From: CAVSRC01 sp963730325
GTDB lineage: Bacteria; Pseudomonadota; Alphaproteobacteria; Rhizobiales; Kaistiaceae
Assembly: GCA_963730325.1 (NCBI GenBank)
Contig: CAVSRC010000006.1
Coordinates: 124,001 to 188,000 of the forward strand
DNA length: 64,000 nucleotides
Reading direction: 5' to 3'
The notes beneath the pieces are model-generated. The model did not search any database and was not told the DNA's origin. It was given only the letters and a program-made list of their open reading frames with translations. The position numbers and the translations under genes are program-made. Below are positions 50,679-63,298 of this stretch, one piece after another; position 1 is the stretch's first letter, and each line of letters opens with the position of its first letter.

Positions 50679-53600
50679 TCGACGCTCGCACGGCCCGGGC
50701 CCAGGCCGAGGCGTCGGACCCGCGCGCGTCGGCCTGGGTGTCGGCCAATGCCGGCTCGGGCAAGACCTATGTGCTTGCTCAGCGCGTCGTGCGGCTGCTG
50801 CTCGCCGGCGCCGAACCCGGCCGCATCCTCTGCCTGACCTTCACCAAGGCGGCGGCGGCGGAGATGGCTTCCCGCGTTTTCGAGCGCCTCGGCGAATGGG
50901 CGGTGCTGCCCGACAAGAAACTCGCCGGAAAGATCGCGGAGATCGAGGGGCGCAAGCCGGGGAAGGACGAGCTCGCCCGCGCCCGGCGTCTCTTCGCCCG
51001 CGCGCTGGAAACGCCGGGCGGGCTGAAGATCCAGACCATTCATGCGTTCTGCGAGCGCCTGCTGCAGCAGTTCCCCTTCGAGGCCAATGTCGCCGGCCAT
51101 TTCGCGGTGCTCGACGAGCGCAACGCCGACGAACTCACCGAGGCGGCGCGCAAGACCGTGCTCGCCGATGCAGCGCGCGATTCCGACGGGCCTCTCGGCA
51201 AGGCACTGGAAACCGTGCTCGGCGCCGGCAGCGACATGGCTCATGAGGTCGCCGTCAGGGAGTTCGTCGACCAGCGCGAACGCCTCGACAACTGGATCGT
51301 CGCGGCCGGCTCGCTCGATGCGGCGCTGAAACAGCTCCGCGATCGCCTGGGCCTGGCCGCTGACGACACGCCGGAGCGCCTGCGCACGGCAATCGTCGGC
51401 GAGAGCGCCCTGACCCACGCGGACATCGAGCGGCTGATCGGCCTGCTCGGCAAAGGCGGCAAGCGCGACCGCGAGGCCGCCGAACGGCTGGCGCCCTATC
51501 TCGAGGCGGTTGACGACGCGGCGCGCGCCGCCGCCTATCTCGATTTCTGCACCAAGGCCGATGGCGATCTGCGCGCTGCCAGCAGTCTCGTCTCCAAGGC
51601 GGTCAAGGATCGCTGGGACGGCCTCGCCGAAACGATCGAAGCCGAGCTCGCCCGCCTGGAGGCGCTGCTCGACCGCCTCGCCGCGGCCGAATGCGCGGTC
51701 ACGACGGCGGCCATGCTGCGTCTGGCCGACGCCACCATCACGGAATACCAGCGGCTGAAGACGGCGCGGGGCGCGCTCGATTTCGACGACCTCATCATCA
51801 AGACGACCAGGCTCTTGGCACGCTCGGATGCCGCCCTGTGGGTGCAGTACAAGCTCGACCGCGGGGTCGAGCACATCCTCGTCGACGAGGCGCAGGACAC
51901 CAGCCCGCGCCAGTGGCAGGTGGTGAAGGCGCTGGTGGAGGAGTTCTTCGCCGGCGAGGGCGCCAGCGGCAAGACGCGCACGCTGTTTGCCGTCGGCGAC
52001 CAGAAGCAGTCGATCTTCTCGTTCCAGGGCGCAGTGCCGGCCTGGTTCTCGCTGATGCGGCGCGACCTGGGCGCCCGCGCCCGCGCCGCGGAGGCACGCT
52101 GGTACGACCCGGAACTGCACCTTTCCTTCCGCTCGGTGCAGCCGGTGCTCTCGGCGGTGGACGCGGTCTTTGCCGCACCGGAAGCCTATCGCGCCCTCTC
52201 CGACGTCGACGAGGCGCCGGCCCACAGCGCCCATCGCCACGGCGCGCCCGGCCGCGTGATCCTGTGGCCGATGATCGAACCGGCGGCGAAGCAGGAACCG
52301 GAAGACTGGGCAACGCCGCTCGACCATCTCGACGAGAAAAGCCCGGAGGTGAGGCTCGCCAACCGGCTGGCCCGCACCATCGGACGCTGGGTGCATGGCG
52401 GCGAGACGCTGGACGCACCCGACAAGGACGGCAAGCCGCGACCGATCCGCGCCGGCGGCATCCTCATTCTCTGCCGCACGCGTGGCGCCCAGACCGACGC
52501 CATCAACCGGGCGCTGAAGACTGCCGGCATTCCGATCGCCGGCGCCGACCGCATGCACCTCACCGAGCATATCGCCGTCATGGACCTGATGGCGCTCGCC
52601 CGCGTGGCGCTGCTGCCCGAGGACGACCTGTCGCTGGCGGCCCTGCTCAAGAGCCCGCTGATCGGGCTCTCCGAGGATGCGCTGTTCGATCTCGCTTATG
52701 GCCGCGAGGGCTCGCTGTGGGACGCGCTCGGACACCGTGCGCAGGAGCGCGAGGATTTCGCCGAGGCGCGGGCGCGGATCGAGGGCTGGCGAGCCAGCGC
52801 CGACCGGCGCGAGCCCTATGGCTTCTTCGCCCGCATTCTCGGGCCCGAGCGCGGCCGCAAGCGCTTCCTGCAGCGGCTCGGCGCCGAGGCGGAGGACGTG
52901 CTCGACGAGTTCCTCACCCAGGCACTCGCCTATGAGCGGCTGGAGACGCCGACGCTGCAAGGCTTCCTCGCCTGGCTCGAGGAAGGCACCAGCGAGATCA
53001 AGCGCGACACCGAGACGCTGCGCGACGAGGTGCGCGTGATGACCGTGCACGGCGCCAAGGGCCTCGAAGCCGATATCGTCTTCGTGGTCGATACCGGCTC
53101 GACGCCGGTCCACCCCAATCACGACGCCAAGGTGATCGCGCTCGACGACGACCGCGACGGAACGGTGTCGCCGCTCATCTGGATGCGCCGGCTGAAGACG
53201 ATGCCGAAGATGGTGCGCGAGCGCGTCGAGGCGCTGCGCGGGGCGGCCAGGCAGGAATATCTCCGCCTGCTTTACGTCGCCATGACCCGCGCCAAGGACC
53301 GGCTGGTCATCTGCGGTACACGCAAGGAGCGCGGCACCGACGACGACATCGGCTGGCACGGCCTGGTGACACACGCCCTTGAGACCGAGTGCCAACGCAC
53401 GCAGGACCCCGACGGGGAAGAGGTATGGGAATGGCGTCCGGAGCCGCGCCCGGCCCACAAGACCAGACCGCCGCAGCCCGGCCTGCCGCTCGGGCCCCAC
53501 CGGCCGGACTGGCTCGTGCCCAATGCCCCGCCGCCACCGCCGCAATTGCCGCATCTGACGCCATCGACGGTCGTCGCCAACGAGACGTCGCCGGTCCATG

Positions 53601-54146
53601 TCGCCAGCACCGCCTCGGCCGAGGCGGCGCTCTCGCGCGGCCGTCTCATCCATCGGCTGCTGGAATCCCTGCCGGCGATCGCGGAGAGCGAACGCGCCGG
53701 CGTCGGCGCCGCCTATCTCGCCGCCTTCGCCGGGGGCTTGGACGAGGCGGAGCGCGCCGCGCTGCTCGCCGAAGTCATGGCGGTGATGGCCGAGCCGGGC
53801 TTCGCGCCGGTCTTTGCCGCCGGCAGCCGCGCCGAGGTGGAAATCGTCGGCCGCATCGCCCGGGCGAGCGGCGAAGCGGCGGTCTCCGGCCGGGTCGACC
53901 GGCTGGCGGTGACGCCGAGCCAAGTGCTGATCGTCGACTACAAGACCAACCGGCCGCCGCCGGAGACGCTGGAAACGGTGCCGCCGGCCTATCTCACGCC
54001 AGCTCGCGCTCTACCGCATGGTCCTGAAACGCCTCTATCCCGGCCGCGCGCTCACGGCCGCGCTGCTGTGGACCGACCGGCCGTCATTGATGGAAATCCC
54101 CTCTGCCGCGCTTGATTCGGCCGAATCGGCGGTTCTCGCCGGCTGA
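50651..54146 (+). pseudogene. addA: Double-strand break repair helicase-nuclease AddA, single-base insertion near the C-terminus
   Basis: A UvrD/RecB-type helicase with a C-terminal nuclease. Walker A is SANAGSGKTYVLAQR near residue 35, Walker B HILVDEAQDTSPRQWQV, and motifs V/VI are VMTVHGAKGLEADIVF and LRLLYVAMTRAKDRL. The nuclease core is VLIVDYKTNRPPPETLE. One extra C at 53999-54000 then diverts the frame to a false end at 54115. In the correct frame QLALYRMVLKRLYPGRAL and WTDRPSLMEIPSAAL follow to a stop at 54144-54146, giving 1164 residues. The lost part includes the QxxxY nuclease motif. GTG 50651 has AGGAGG 7 bases upstream and overlaps addB by 28 bp. Confidence 0.93.
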
Positions 54147-54267
54147 AACGCCGGCCCGCCCCCTGCGACGATCAGGCAGGCGGCCGGTTTCCGCCGGTTA
54201 CCTTGACATTAAGGGTCGGCCACCTACGTTCTCCCCAACCCGTTTCAGCAAGCTTCGAGGTGCTAAC

Positions 54268-54591
54268 ATGCCCGCGCACGTGACTGATGCCGATTTCGAC
54301 ACCGAGGTTCTGGGCTCTTCGGAGCCGGTGGTGGTCGATTTCTGGGCCGAATGGTGCGGCCCCTGCCGGATGATTTCGCCGGCTCTGGAAGAGATCGCCA
54401 CCGAGATGGAGGGCAAGGTGAAGATCGCCAAGCTCAACGTCGACGAGAACCCGGACATCACCATCCGTTACGGCGTGCGCTCGATCCCGACGCTGATCAT
54501 GTTCAAGAACGGCGAGCCGACCTCGATGCAGGTCGGTGCCGCGCCCAAGGGCCGGCTGTCGGAATGGATCAAGGCGGGCGTCAGCGCCTGA
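54268..54591 (+). CDS. trxA: Thioredoxin
   Basis: A 107-residue thioredoxin with the redox site WAEWCGPCRMISP (Cys30 and Cys33), the cis-Pro in VRSIPTLIMF and a buried Asp at residue 24 (VVVDFW). It reduces disulfides in the cytoplasm with electrons from thioredoxin reductase, which is not in the window. CGAGGTG lies 8 bases before ATG 54268. It follows addA by about 120 bp and is closed by a strong hairpin terminator. Confidence 0.96.
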   Translation: MPAHVTDADFDTEVLGSSEPVVVDFWAEWCGPCRMISPALEEIATEMEGKVKIAKLNVDENPDITIRYGVRSIPTLIMFKNGEPTSMQVGAAPKGRLSEWIKAGVSA

Positions 54592-54610
54592 ACCTGATCG
54601 TGCTGTTTTG

Positions 54611-54643
54611 AAAAGCCGGGGCCGGCAGCGGCTCCGGCTTTTT
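54611..54643. terminator. Terminator between trxA and folC (probably bidirectional)
   Basis: AAAAGCCGG (54611-54619) and CCGGCTTTT (54634-54642) are perfect 9-bp arms around a GC-rich loop, ending in T5 on the plus strand and with an A/T4 tract at the other end. The convergent folC stop is 12 bp away, so it can serve both genes. Confidence 0.85.
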
Positions 54644-54654
54644 CGTGCCTGGCT

Positions 54655-55974
54655 TCAGGTCGGCGGGGTGCCGTTCAGGTCGAGCACCGAGCCGGCGAGA
54701 TAGAGCGAGCCGCAGATGAGGATGCGCGGCGGCAGCGGCAGGCCGGTCTCGGCGGAAATCCGGTCGAGCGCGGTCTCGACATCGGCGACCGGCACGGCCT
54801 CGACCCCGGCGCTCTTCGCCGCCTCGGCGAGCTCGGCCGGGTCGCGCCCGGCGGCGGAGGACGGCACCGGCACGGTGTAGGCCCTGCGGGCAAGGCCGGC
54901 GAAGGGCTGGAAGAAACCCACCGGGTCCTTGGTGTTGAGCATGCCGCAGATCATGAAGAGCGGCCGCGGCACGCGCTCCTCAAGGTCGGCGACGGCCTCG
55001 GCGATCACCTGTCCGGCCGCCGGATTGTGCCCGCCATCGAGCCAGATCTCGGCATCGCCGCGGGTGCGCGCGATGAGCCGGCCGGTGGTCAGCCGCTGCA
55101 TGCGCGCCGGCCATTCGACATTGGTGAGCCCGGCCTCGATCGCTTGCGTGGCGATTGCCGGCTCGGCCTGGCGCAGCGTGGCGATGGCGACGCCGGCATT
55201 GGTGAACTGGTGGCGGCCGACCAGCCGCGGCGCCGGCAGGTCGAGCAGGCCGCCCTCGTCCTGATAGACCAGCCGGCCGTGCTCGGCATGGGCAATCCAG
55301 TCGCGGTTGGCGAGAAGAACCGGCGCACCGAGACGGGCCGCCTCGGTCTCGATCACGTCGATGACCGATTCGCGCTCGGGCGCCACCACCACGGGGCGAT
55401 TGCGCTTGATGATGCCGGCCTTCTCGCCGGCGATCTCCTCGACGGTGTCGCCAAGGAACTTCTCGTGGTCGAGGGCTATCGGGGTGATCACCGACACCAG
55501 CGGGTCGGCGACGATGTTGGTGGCGTCGTAGCGCCCGCCGAGGCCCACCTCGAGCAGCAGATAGTCCGCCGGGTGGTCGGCGAAAAGCTGGAAGGCGGCG
55601 GCGGTGGTGATCTCGAATTGCGGGATCGCGGCGCCGGCATTGGCGTGCTCGACCGCAATCAGCACCTCGATCAGCTCGTCCTCGTCGACGAAGCGGCTGC
55701 CGCCGGGGGCGCCGATGCGCATGCGCTCGTGGAAGCGCACGAGATGGGGCGAGGTGTAGACGTGGACGGACTTGCCGGCCGCCTCCAGCATCGCCCGCAG
55801 GAAGGCGGTGGTCGAGCCCTTGCCGTTGGTGCCGGCAAGATGGATGACCGGCGGCAGGCGCAGGTCGGGACGGCCGAGCTTGGCCATCAGGACCCGCATG
55901 CGGTCGAGCGACAGGTCGATTTCGCGCGGATAGAGCGTGCGGAATCGCTCAAGGATGGCGGTCGAACGGTCCAT
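54655..55974 (-). CDS. folC: Bifunctional folylpolyglutamate/dihydrofolate synthase
   Basis: A 439-residue Mur-ligase-fold enzyme that adds glutamate to dihydropteroate and to folates. The P-loop is HLAGTNGKGSTTAFLRAM near residue 45-62. Other blocks are VYTSPHLVRFHERM, LLLEVGLGGRYDATN, ITPIALDHEKFLGDTVEEIA with the metal-binding His, and WLDGGHNPAAGQ. The length is normal. ATG 55974 is the first Met before the conserved SLDRMRVLMAKLGRP region. It is the last gene of the trpF-trpB-trpA-accD-folC run, 20 bp after the accD stop. Confidence 0.95.
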   Translation of the reverse strand: MDRSTAILERFRTLYPREIDLSLDRMRVLMAKLGRPDLRLPPVIHLAGTNGKGSTTAFLRAMLEAAGKSVHVYTSPHLVRFHERMRIGAPGGSRFVDEDELIEVLIAVEHANAGAAIPQFEITTAAAFQLFADHPADYLLLEVGLGGRYDATNIVADPLVSVITPIALDHEKFLGDTVEEIAGEKAGIIKRNRPVVVAPERESVIDVIETEAARLGAPVLLANRDWIAHAEHGRLVYQDEGGLLDLPAPRLVGRHQFTNAGVAIATLRQAEPAIATQAIEAGLTNVEWPARMQRLTTGRLIARTRGDAEIWLDGGHNPAAGQVIAEAVADLEERVPRPLFMICGMLNTKDPVGFFQPFAGLARRAYTVPVPSSAAGRDPAELAEAAKSAGVEAVPVADVETALDRISAETGLPLPPRILICGSLYLAGSVLDLNGTPPT

Positions 55975-55994
55975 GTTGGCGAAAGGATCCGGTC

Positions 55995-56912
55995 TCAGGC
56001 GGTGGCGGGCGCGGGCTCGCCGGCCGGTTCGGCTTCGGTCGGCGCCGGCAGGTTCTCGGGCAGCGCCTCGGAGCCCAGCAGGCGGCAGATGCGGCCGATG
56101 GTGGCGCGCAGCTTGTGGCGGTGAACCACCATGTCGACCATGCCGTGCTCGCGCAGGAATTCGGAGCGCTGGAAGCCGTCGGGCAGCTTCTCGCGGATGG
56201 TCTGCTCGATGACGCGCGGGCCGGCGAAGCCGATGAGCGCCCCCGGCTCGGCAATATGGATGTCGCCGAGCATGGCATAGGAGGCGGTGACGCCGCCGGT
56301 GGTCGGGTTGGTGAGGACGACGATGTAGGGCAGCCGCTCCTCGCGCAGGGCCTGAACCGCGACGGTGGTGCGCGGCAGCTGCATCAGCGACAGGATGCCT
56401 TCCTGCATGCGGGCGCCGCCGGAAGCGGCGAACATGACGAAGGGCTGCTTGCGCTCGACCGCCGTCATCATGCCGCCGACGATCGCCTCGCCGGCCGCCA
56501 TGCCGAGCGAGCCGCCCATGAAACCGAAATCCTGCACCGCGGCGATCATCGGCACCCGCTCGACGGTACCGGCGCCGAGCAGGACCGCATCGGCGAGGCT
56601 GGACTTGGCGCGGGAGTCGCGCAGGCGCTCGGTATAGCGGCGCTCGTCGCGGAATTTCAGCGGATCGACCGGCACCTCCGGCAGAGGCAGGGCCTCGTAG
56701 CGGCCGCCATCGAAGAAATGCCCGAAACGCTGCGTGGCGTTCATGCGCATGTGATAGCCGGAGCCGGGGATGACGAACTGGTTCACCTCGAGGTCGCGAT
56801 GGAAGACCATCTCGCCGGTCTCCGGACACTTGATCCACAGATTGGGCGAGACCTCCCGCTTGTTGAGGAGGTTGCGAATCTTCGGGCGGACGACGTTGTT
56901 GATCCAGCTCAT
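55995..56912 (-). CDS. accD: Acetyl-CoA carboxylase carboxyltransferase subunit beta, without zinc-finger cysteines
   Basis: A 305-residue beta subunit of the carboxyltransferase that makes malonyl-CoA for fatty acid synthesis. The crotonase-like core is clear: MIAAVQDFGFMGGSLGMAAG, FAASGGARMQEGILSLMQ, VVLTNPTTGGVTASYAM and GFAGPRVIEQTI. The N-terminal region that in E. coli binds zinc through four Cys reads KCPETGEMVF and VIPGSGYHMRM here: only Cys29 remains, with Thr32, Ile48 and Ser51 at the other three places. The loss is known in related alphaproteobacteria. The gene lies between trpA and folC; accA is not in the window. Confidence 0.95.
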   Translation of the reverse strand: MSWINNVVRPKIRNLLNKREVSPNLWIKCPETGEMVFHRDLEVNQFVIPGSGYHMRMNATQRFGHFFDGGRYEALPLPEVPVDPLKFRDERRYTERLRDSRAKSSLADAVLLGAGTVERVPMIAAVQDFGFMGGSLGMAAGEAIVGGMMTAVERKQPFVMFAASGGARMQEGILSLMQLPRTTVAVQALREERLPYIVVLTNPTTGGVTASYAMLGDIHIAEPGALIGFAGPRVIEQTIREKLPDGFQRSEFLREHGMVDMVVHRHKLRATIGRICRLLGSEALPENLPAPTEAEPAGEPAPATA

Positions 56913-56936
56913 CTCATCTTTCCCCGCTTCGGGGCC

Positions 56937-57779
56937 CTATTCCGCCGCTTCGGCGCGGGCGCCGCGCACGCCGGAGGCGAGCTCCGACACCAGGCCGGCG
57001 ACCGCGGCGACCGTGCGCTCGGTGGCGCGGCCCTCCGCATCGAGCGAGGTGCGCACCGCCTCGACGAGGGCGGTGCCGACAACCACGCCGTCGGCGGCCT
57101 TGCCGATCTCACGGGCCTGATCGGCGGTCTTGACGCCGAAGCCGACGGCCACCGGCAATATGGTGTGCCGCTTGATCCTTTCCACCGCCCCGGCGATGCG
57201 CGTGGTATCGGGCAGCGCCATGCCGGTGATGCCGAGCATGGAAACGTAGTAGACGAAGCCCGACGCGTTGGCGAGGACGGCCGGCAGGCGCTTGTCGTCG
57301 GTGGTCGGCGTCGCCAGGCGGATGAAATTGATGCCGTGCTCGATCGCCGGCAGGCAAAGCTCGTCGTCGGCCTCCGGCGGCAGGTCGACCAGGATCAGCC
57401 CGTCGACGCCGGCTTCCCGTGCATCCGTGAGGAAGCGCTCGTTGCCGTAGGAATAGATCGGGTTGTAGTAGCCCATGAGAACGATAGGCGTGTCCTGATC
57501 GTCCTTGCGGAAGGCGCGGACCATGGAAAGCGTCTTGGCCAGCGTCTGGCCGCCTTTCAGGGCGCGCAGGCCCGCGGCCTGGATCGCGGGACCGTCGGCC
57601 ATGGGATCGGAGAAGGGCATGCCGAGCTCGATCACGTCGGCGCCGGCGGCGGGCAGCGCCTTGATGATGGCGAGCGAGGCGTCGTAGCCGGGATCGCCGC
57701 TCATGACGAAGGTGACGAGCGCCGGGCGGCCCTCCTCCTTCAGCGCGGCAAAGCGGCGGTCGATGCGGGTGGAGGTCAA
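56937..57779 (-). CDS. trpA: Tryptophan synthase alpha subunit
   Basis: A 280-residue TIM barrel that cleaves indole-3-glycerol phosphate to indole and glyceraldehyde-3-phosphate. The catalytic Glu and Asp are in DVIELGMPFSDPMADGP, and the other signature segments are VLMGYYNPIYSYGNERF, LILVDLPPEADDE and FVYYVSMLGITGM. The start appears to be TTG at 57779 (TTG ACC TCC), 3 bp after the trpB stop; no ATG fits. A slightly longer than usual C-terminus ends in Ala/Glu. It is coupled to trpB, with which it forms the alpha2-beta2 channelling complex. Confidence 0.95.
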   Translation of the reverse strand: MTSTRIDRRFAALKEEGRPALVTFVMSGDPGYDASLAIIKALPAAGADVIELGMPFSDPMADGPAIQAAGLRALKGGQTLAKTLSMVRAFRKDDQDTPIVLMGYYNPIYSYGNERFLTDAREAGVDGLILVDLPPEADDELCLPAIEHGINFIRLATPTTDDKRLPAVLANASGFVYYVSMLGITGMALPDTTRIAGAVERIKRHTILPVAVGFGVKTADQAREIGKAADGVVVGTALVEAVRTSLDAEGRATERTVAAVAGLVSELASGVRGARAEAAE

Positions 57780-57782
57780 CGC

Positions 57783-58996
<1,214 letters not shown>

Positions 58997-59000
<4 letters not shown>

Positions 59001-59669
59001 GAGGCGGCCTTGTGGATCGGCGCGGCGCCGGCGCCACGGGCATTGGAAATGAAGGCGCGGATCAGCTCGGCCTCCTTGCGGCCGGGGGCGCTCTCCACGC
59101 CCGAGGACACATCGACACCGGGGGCGCCGGTCAGGAGAATCGCCTCGGCGACGTTGCCCGGCCTGAGACCGCCGGAGAGCAGCCAGGGAATGTCCGGGTC
59201 GAAACCGGCAAGCAGCGACCAGTCGAACGGGACCCCAAGGCCGCCGGGACGGGTGGCGCCCCTGGGCGGCCTGGCGTCGAGCAGCAACTGATCGGCGACC
59301 GCAGCGTAGTCCTCTGCCCGCGCCAGATCGTCGGCGGTGGCGACCGGCAGCGCCTTGATCACCTGTCGGCCGAAGCGCCTGCCGACCTCTGCAACCCGCT
59401 CCGGCGTCTCGGCGCCATGAAGCTGCAGGCCGTCGGGGCTGACCGCCTCGACGATCTCGGCGAGCGCCGGCATCGTCCATGTCCACGGTCACCGCGACGA
59501 TCTCGGCGCGGCCGGCAACGCGCCCGGCAAGTTCCGCGGCGCGCGACGGCGCCATGAAACGCGGGCTTTTCGCAAAGAAGTTGAAGCCGACCATGTCGGC
59601 ACCGGCCGCCAGGGCGGCGTCCAGCGTCTCCTCGGTCGAGAGGCCGCATATCTTCACGATCAGGCTCAT
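58997..59669 (-). pseudogene. trpF: Phosphoribosylanthranilate isomerase, split by a single-base insertion
   Basis: TrpF rearranges phosphoribosylanthranilate in tryptophan synthesis. The first frame starts at ATG 59669 with LIVKICGLSTEETLDAALAA (catalytic Cys) and FNFFAKSPRF and runs to VAVTVDMDDA. The frame is lost at about 59464-59472. The second frame continues LAEIVEAVSPDGLQLHGAET, VIKALPVATADDL, DQLLLDARPPRG and GAPGVDVSSGVESAPG, which carries the catalytic Asp, to the stop. Removing one base gives 223 residues, the expected length. It leads the trpF-B-A-accD-folC run, and its stop overlaps trpB. If the insertion is real, the strain should need tryptophan unless another isomerase exists. 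Confidence 0.9.
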
Positions 59670-59778
59670 GGGGGCTCGATTTGGCATGAAACGGGGAAGG
59701 AGTCCAACGGCGGCTGGAGGCCGGCCCGGCTGCCGTGCAAAACCGCTGAAAACCGTGGTTATGGGCGGCTTCGGCCCC

Positions 59779-60126
59779 TCAAGCCGCGTCGCGGTCGGAG
59801 AAGGGCGGCGCCAAGGCCGGGGCCGTCACGACGCGCTCGCGCAGGCGTTCGGCATCCTGGCGCAGGCGCGCCGCATTGGCACGTTCGGCGCGCGCCGAGC
59901 GCCGCCACCTGCCCTGCCCGATCCAGGTGGCGATGCCACCGATGAGGACGCCCAGGCCAAGCGTGGCGAAGAGCAGGATGAAGAGCGGCAGTTCGACAGA
60001 CCAGCGCGGCGCGCCGCCGCCGAGCGGATCGAGCGACAGGACGACGTCGGCGCGATTGGCGACCGACAACGCCACGGCGACGATAGCGACCGGCAGAAGC
60101 ACGAAGAGGATCAGGAAACGTCGCAT
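59779..60126 (-). CDS. lapA: LapA-domain membrane protein
   Basis: A 115-residue protein with two transmembrane segments (FLILFVLLPVAIVAVALSV and LFILLFATLGLGVLIGGIAT) and a basic, coiled-coil-like C-terminal tail (RWRRSARAERANAARLRQ). This is the lipopolysaccharide assembly protein A domain. In E. coli LapA works with LapB to regulate LpxC and lipopolysaccharide output; I see no lapB here, which is usual for alphaproteobacteria. It follows ihfB by 9 bp in the sppA-ihfB-lapA run. Confidence 0.85.
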   Translation of the reverse strand: MRRFLILFVLLPVAIVAVALSVANRADVVLSLDPLGGGAPRWSVELPLFILLFATLGLGVLIGGIATWIGQGRWRRSARAERANAARLRQDAERLRERVVTAPALAPPFSDRDAA

Positions 60127-60135
60127 GGCGGCGCC

Positions 60136-60414
60136 CTACGGATTGAGACGCTCGCGCATCTCCTTGCCCGTCTTGAAGAAGGGCACGTATTTTTCCGTCA
60201 CCGCCACCTTGGAGCCGGTGCGCGGGTTGCGGCCGGTGCGCGCCGGACGGTTCTTGACCGAGAAGGCGCCGAAGCCGCGCAGCTCAACGCGGTCGCCGCG
60301 CGACAACGCATCGGTGATCTCGTTGAGGATGGCGTTGACGATGTTCTCGACGTCGCGCTGATAGAGATGCGGATTCTGCTCGGAGAGCTTCTGAACCAGC
60401 TCAGATTTTATCAT
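60136..60414 (-). CDS. ihfB: Integration host factor subunit beta
   Basis: A 92-residue DNA-bending protein of the HU/IHF family. The N-terminus MIKSELVQKLSEQNPHLYQ and the beta-arm GFGAFSVKNRPARTGRNPRTG with the intercalating Pro match IhfB. With IhfA, not in the window, it shapes promoter and replication DNA. ATG 60414 overlaps the sppA stop as ATGA; an upstream in-frame extension inside sppA is not supported. Confidence 0.96.
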   Translation of the reverse strand: MIKSELVQKLSEQNPHLYQRDVENIVNAILNEITDALSRGDRVELRGFGAFSVKNRPARTGRNPRTGSKVAVTEKYVPFFKTGKEMRERLNP

Positions 60415-61421
60415 TGGGCTGCCCCCTCGGCAGGCTGCGCGCCAGCGCCGGCAGAACCCTGCCAAACCGACATAAGGCCGTCAAGCCTCAGATTTTGTGG
60501 AAGAAATCGGTCCAACACGCCGCTGCGCAACAGTTCCGGCTGAATGCCGGCCTTTTGCGCGATCCACAACAGCGCAGCATCGGCGATGGAAAACAGGCCG
60601 CCGCCGGCCCGCGACGGCTTCCAGTCGCGCACCGGCAGTTTGGTGTCGACGCCCTTGCCGCCGAGCCAGGCGAGCGCCGCCGGCTCGCCACCGATCTCGT
60701 CGATGAGGTTGGCCGCCAGCGCCTGCTGGCCGGTGTAGATGCGCCCGTCGGCAAGCGACAGCGCGTCGGCGCGGGCGAGCCCGCGGCGTTCGGCGACGAT
60801 ATCGACGAACCAGTTGAAACTGTCGTCGACCACACCCTGCATGACCTGGCGCGCCTCATCGGTGGTCGGCTCGAACGGGTTCGGCTGGGCCTTCAGCGGC
60901 GCGCTCTTGATGTCCTCGACCGAGACGCCGAGGTTTTTGAGAAGGTCGGCGATCTTGGGATACATGAAGAGCACACCGATCGAGCCGGTGAGCGAGGTGC
61001 GCCGCGCCACGATATGGTCGGTGGCGATCGCGGTCATGTAGGCGGCCGAGGCGCCGAAGGTGGCGATGGCGGCGACCGTGGGCTTCTTCTCCGCCAGCTT
61101 GCGGATGCCTTCGTAGAGCGCCTCGCCGCCAGCGGTGGAACCGCCGGTCGAATCGATGGTGACGATGACCCCCTTGACGGCGTCGGTCCTGGCGAGCCGG
61201 GCCAGCATCTCGTCGCGATCGCGGTCGTTGGCGATGAAGCCGGAAATGGTGAGCCGGGCGATCTGCGGCTGGGCCATCAGCGGAAAGGCGTCGCGCCCGA
61301 CGGAGGCGATGACGGCACCGGCAATGATGATGAGGATCGCCAGAAAGCCGATGACGCGCCAGAAGGACAGTTTTCGGCGCAAGCGCCGACGATCGACGAT
61401 CTGGTCGGTGGTCATGGACAT
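60411..61421 (-). CDS. sppA: Signal peptide peptidase SppA (short 36K type)
   Basis: A 336-residue membrane-anchored serine protease of family S49 that degrades cleaved signal peptides. An N-terminal transmembrane segment (VIGFLAILIIIAGAVIASV) precedes the catalytic domain. IDSTGGSTAGGEALYEGI matches the oxyanion region, the nucleophilic Ser is in ATFGASAAYMTAIATD, and the general-base Lys is in IKSAPLKAQPNPFEP. This is the short single-domain form, not the fused 67K form of E. coli. Two in-frame ATGs are close (61421 and 61415). The gene is followed by ihfB with a 4-bp overlap. Confidence 0.93.
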   Translation of the reverse strand: MSMTTDQIVDRRRLRRKLSFWRVIGFLAILIIIAGAVIASVGRDAFPLMAQPQIARLTISGFIANDRDRDEMLARLARTDAVKGVIVTIDSTGGSTAGGEALYEGIRKLAEKKPTVAAIATFGASAAYMTAIATDHIVARRTSLTGSIGVLFMYPKIADLLKNLGVSVEDIKSAPLKAQPNPFEPTTDEARQVMQGVVDDSFNWFVDIVAERRGLARADALSLADGRIYTGQQALAANLIDEIGGEPAALAWLGGKGVDTKLPVRDWKPSRAGGGLFSIADAALLWIAQKAGIQPELLRSGVLDRFLPQNLRLDGLMSVWQGSAGAGAQPAEGAAQ

Positions 61422-61499
61422 GGGTCGGGCCTCTCAGTTCCCCAAGCCCGGTGGGTTAGCGCCTTAGCGCCACGCGGGCAAGGGGCGGCCGGCCACGGC

Positions 61500-61534
61500 A
61501 AAAGAAAACGGCCCGCGCCGGGTGGCGCGGGCCG
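61500..61534 (-). terminator. Rho-independent terminator of rpsA
   Basis: Perfect 11-bp arms CGGCCCGCGCC and GGCGCGGGCCG with a 4-base loop are followed, on the minus strand, by TTTTCTTTT. It lies 36 bp after the rpsA stop. Confidence 0.9.
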
Positions 61535-61570
61535 CGAACGGTTTCGCTGAGCGCGGCCGAAGCCGCCCGC

Positions 61571-63298
<1,728 letters not shown>

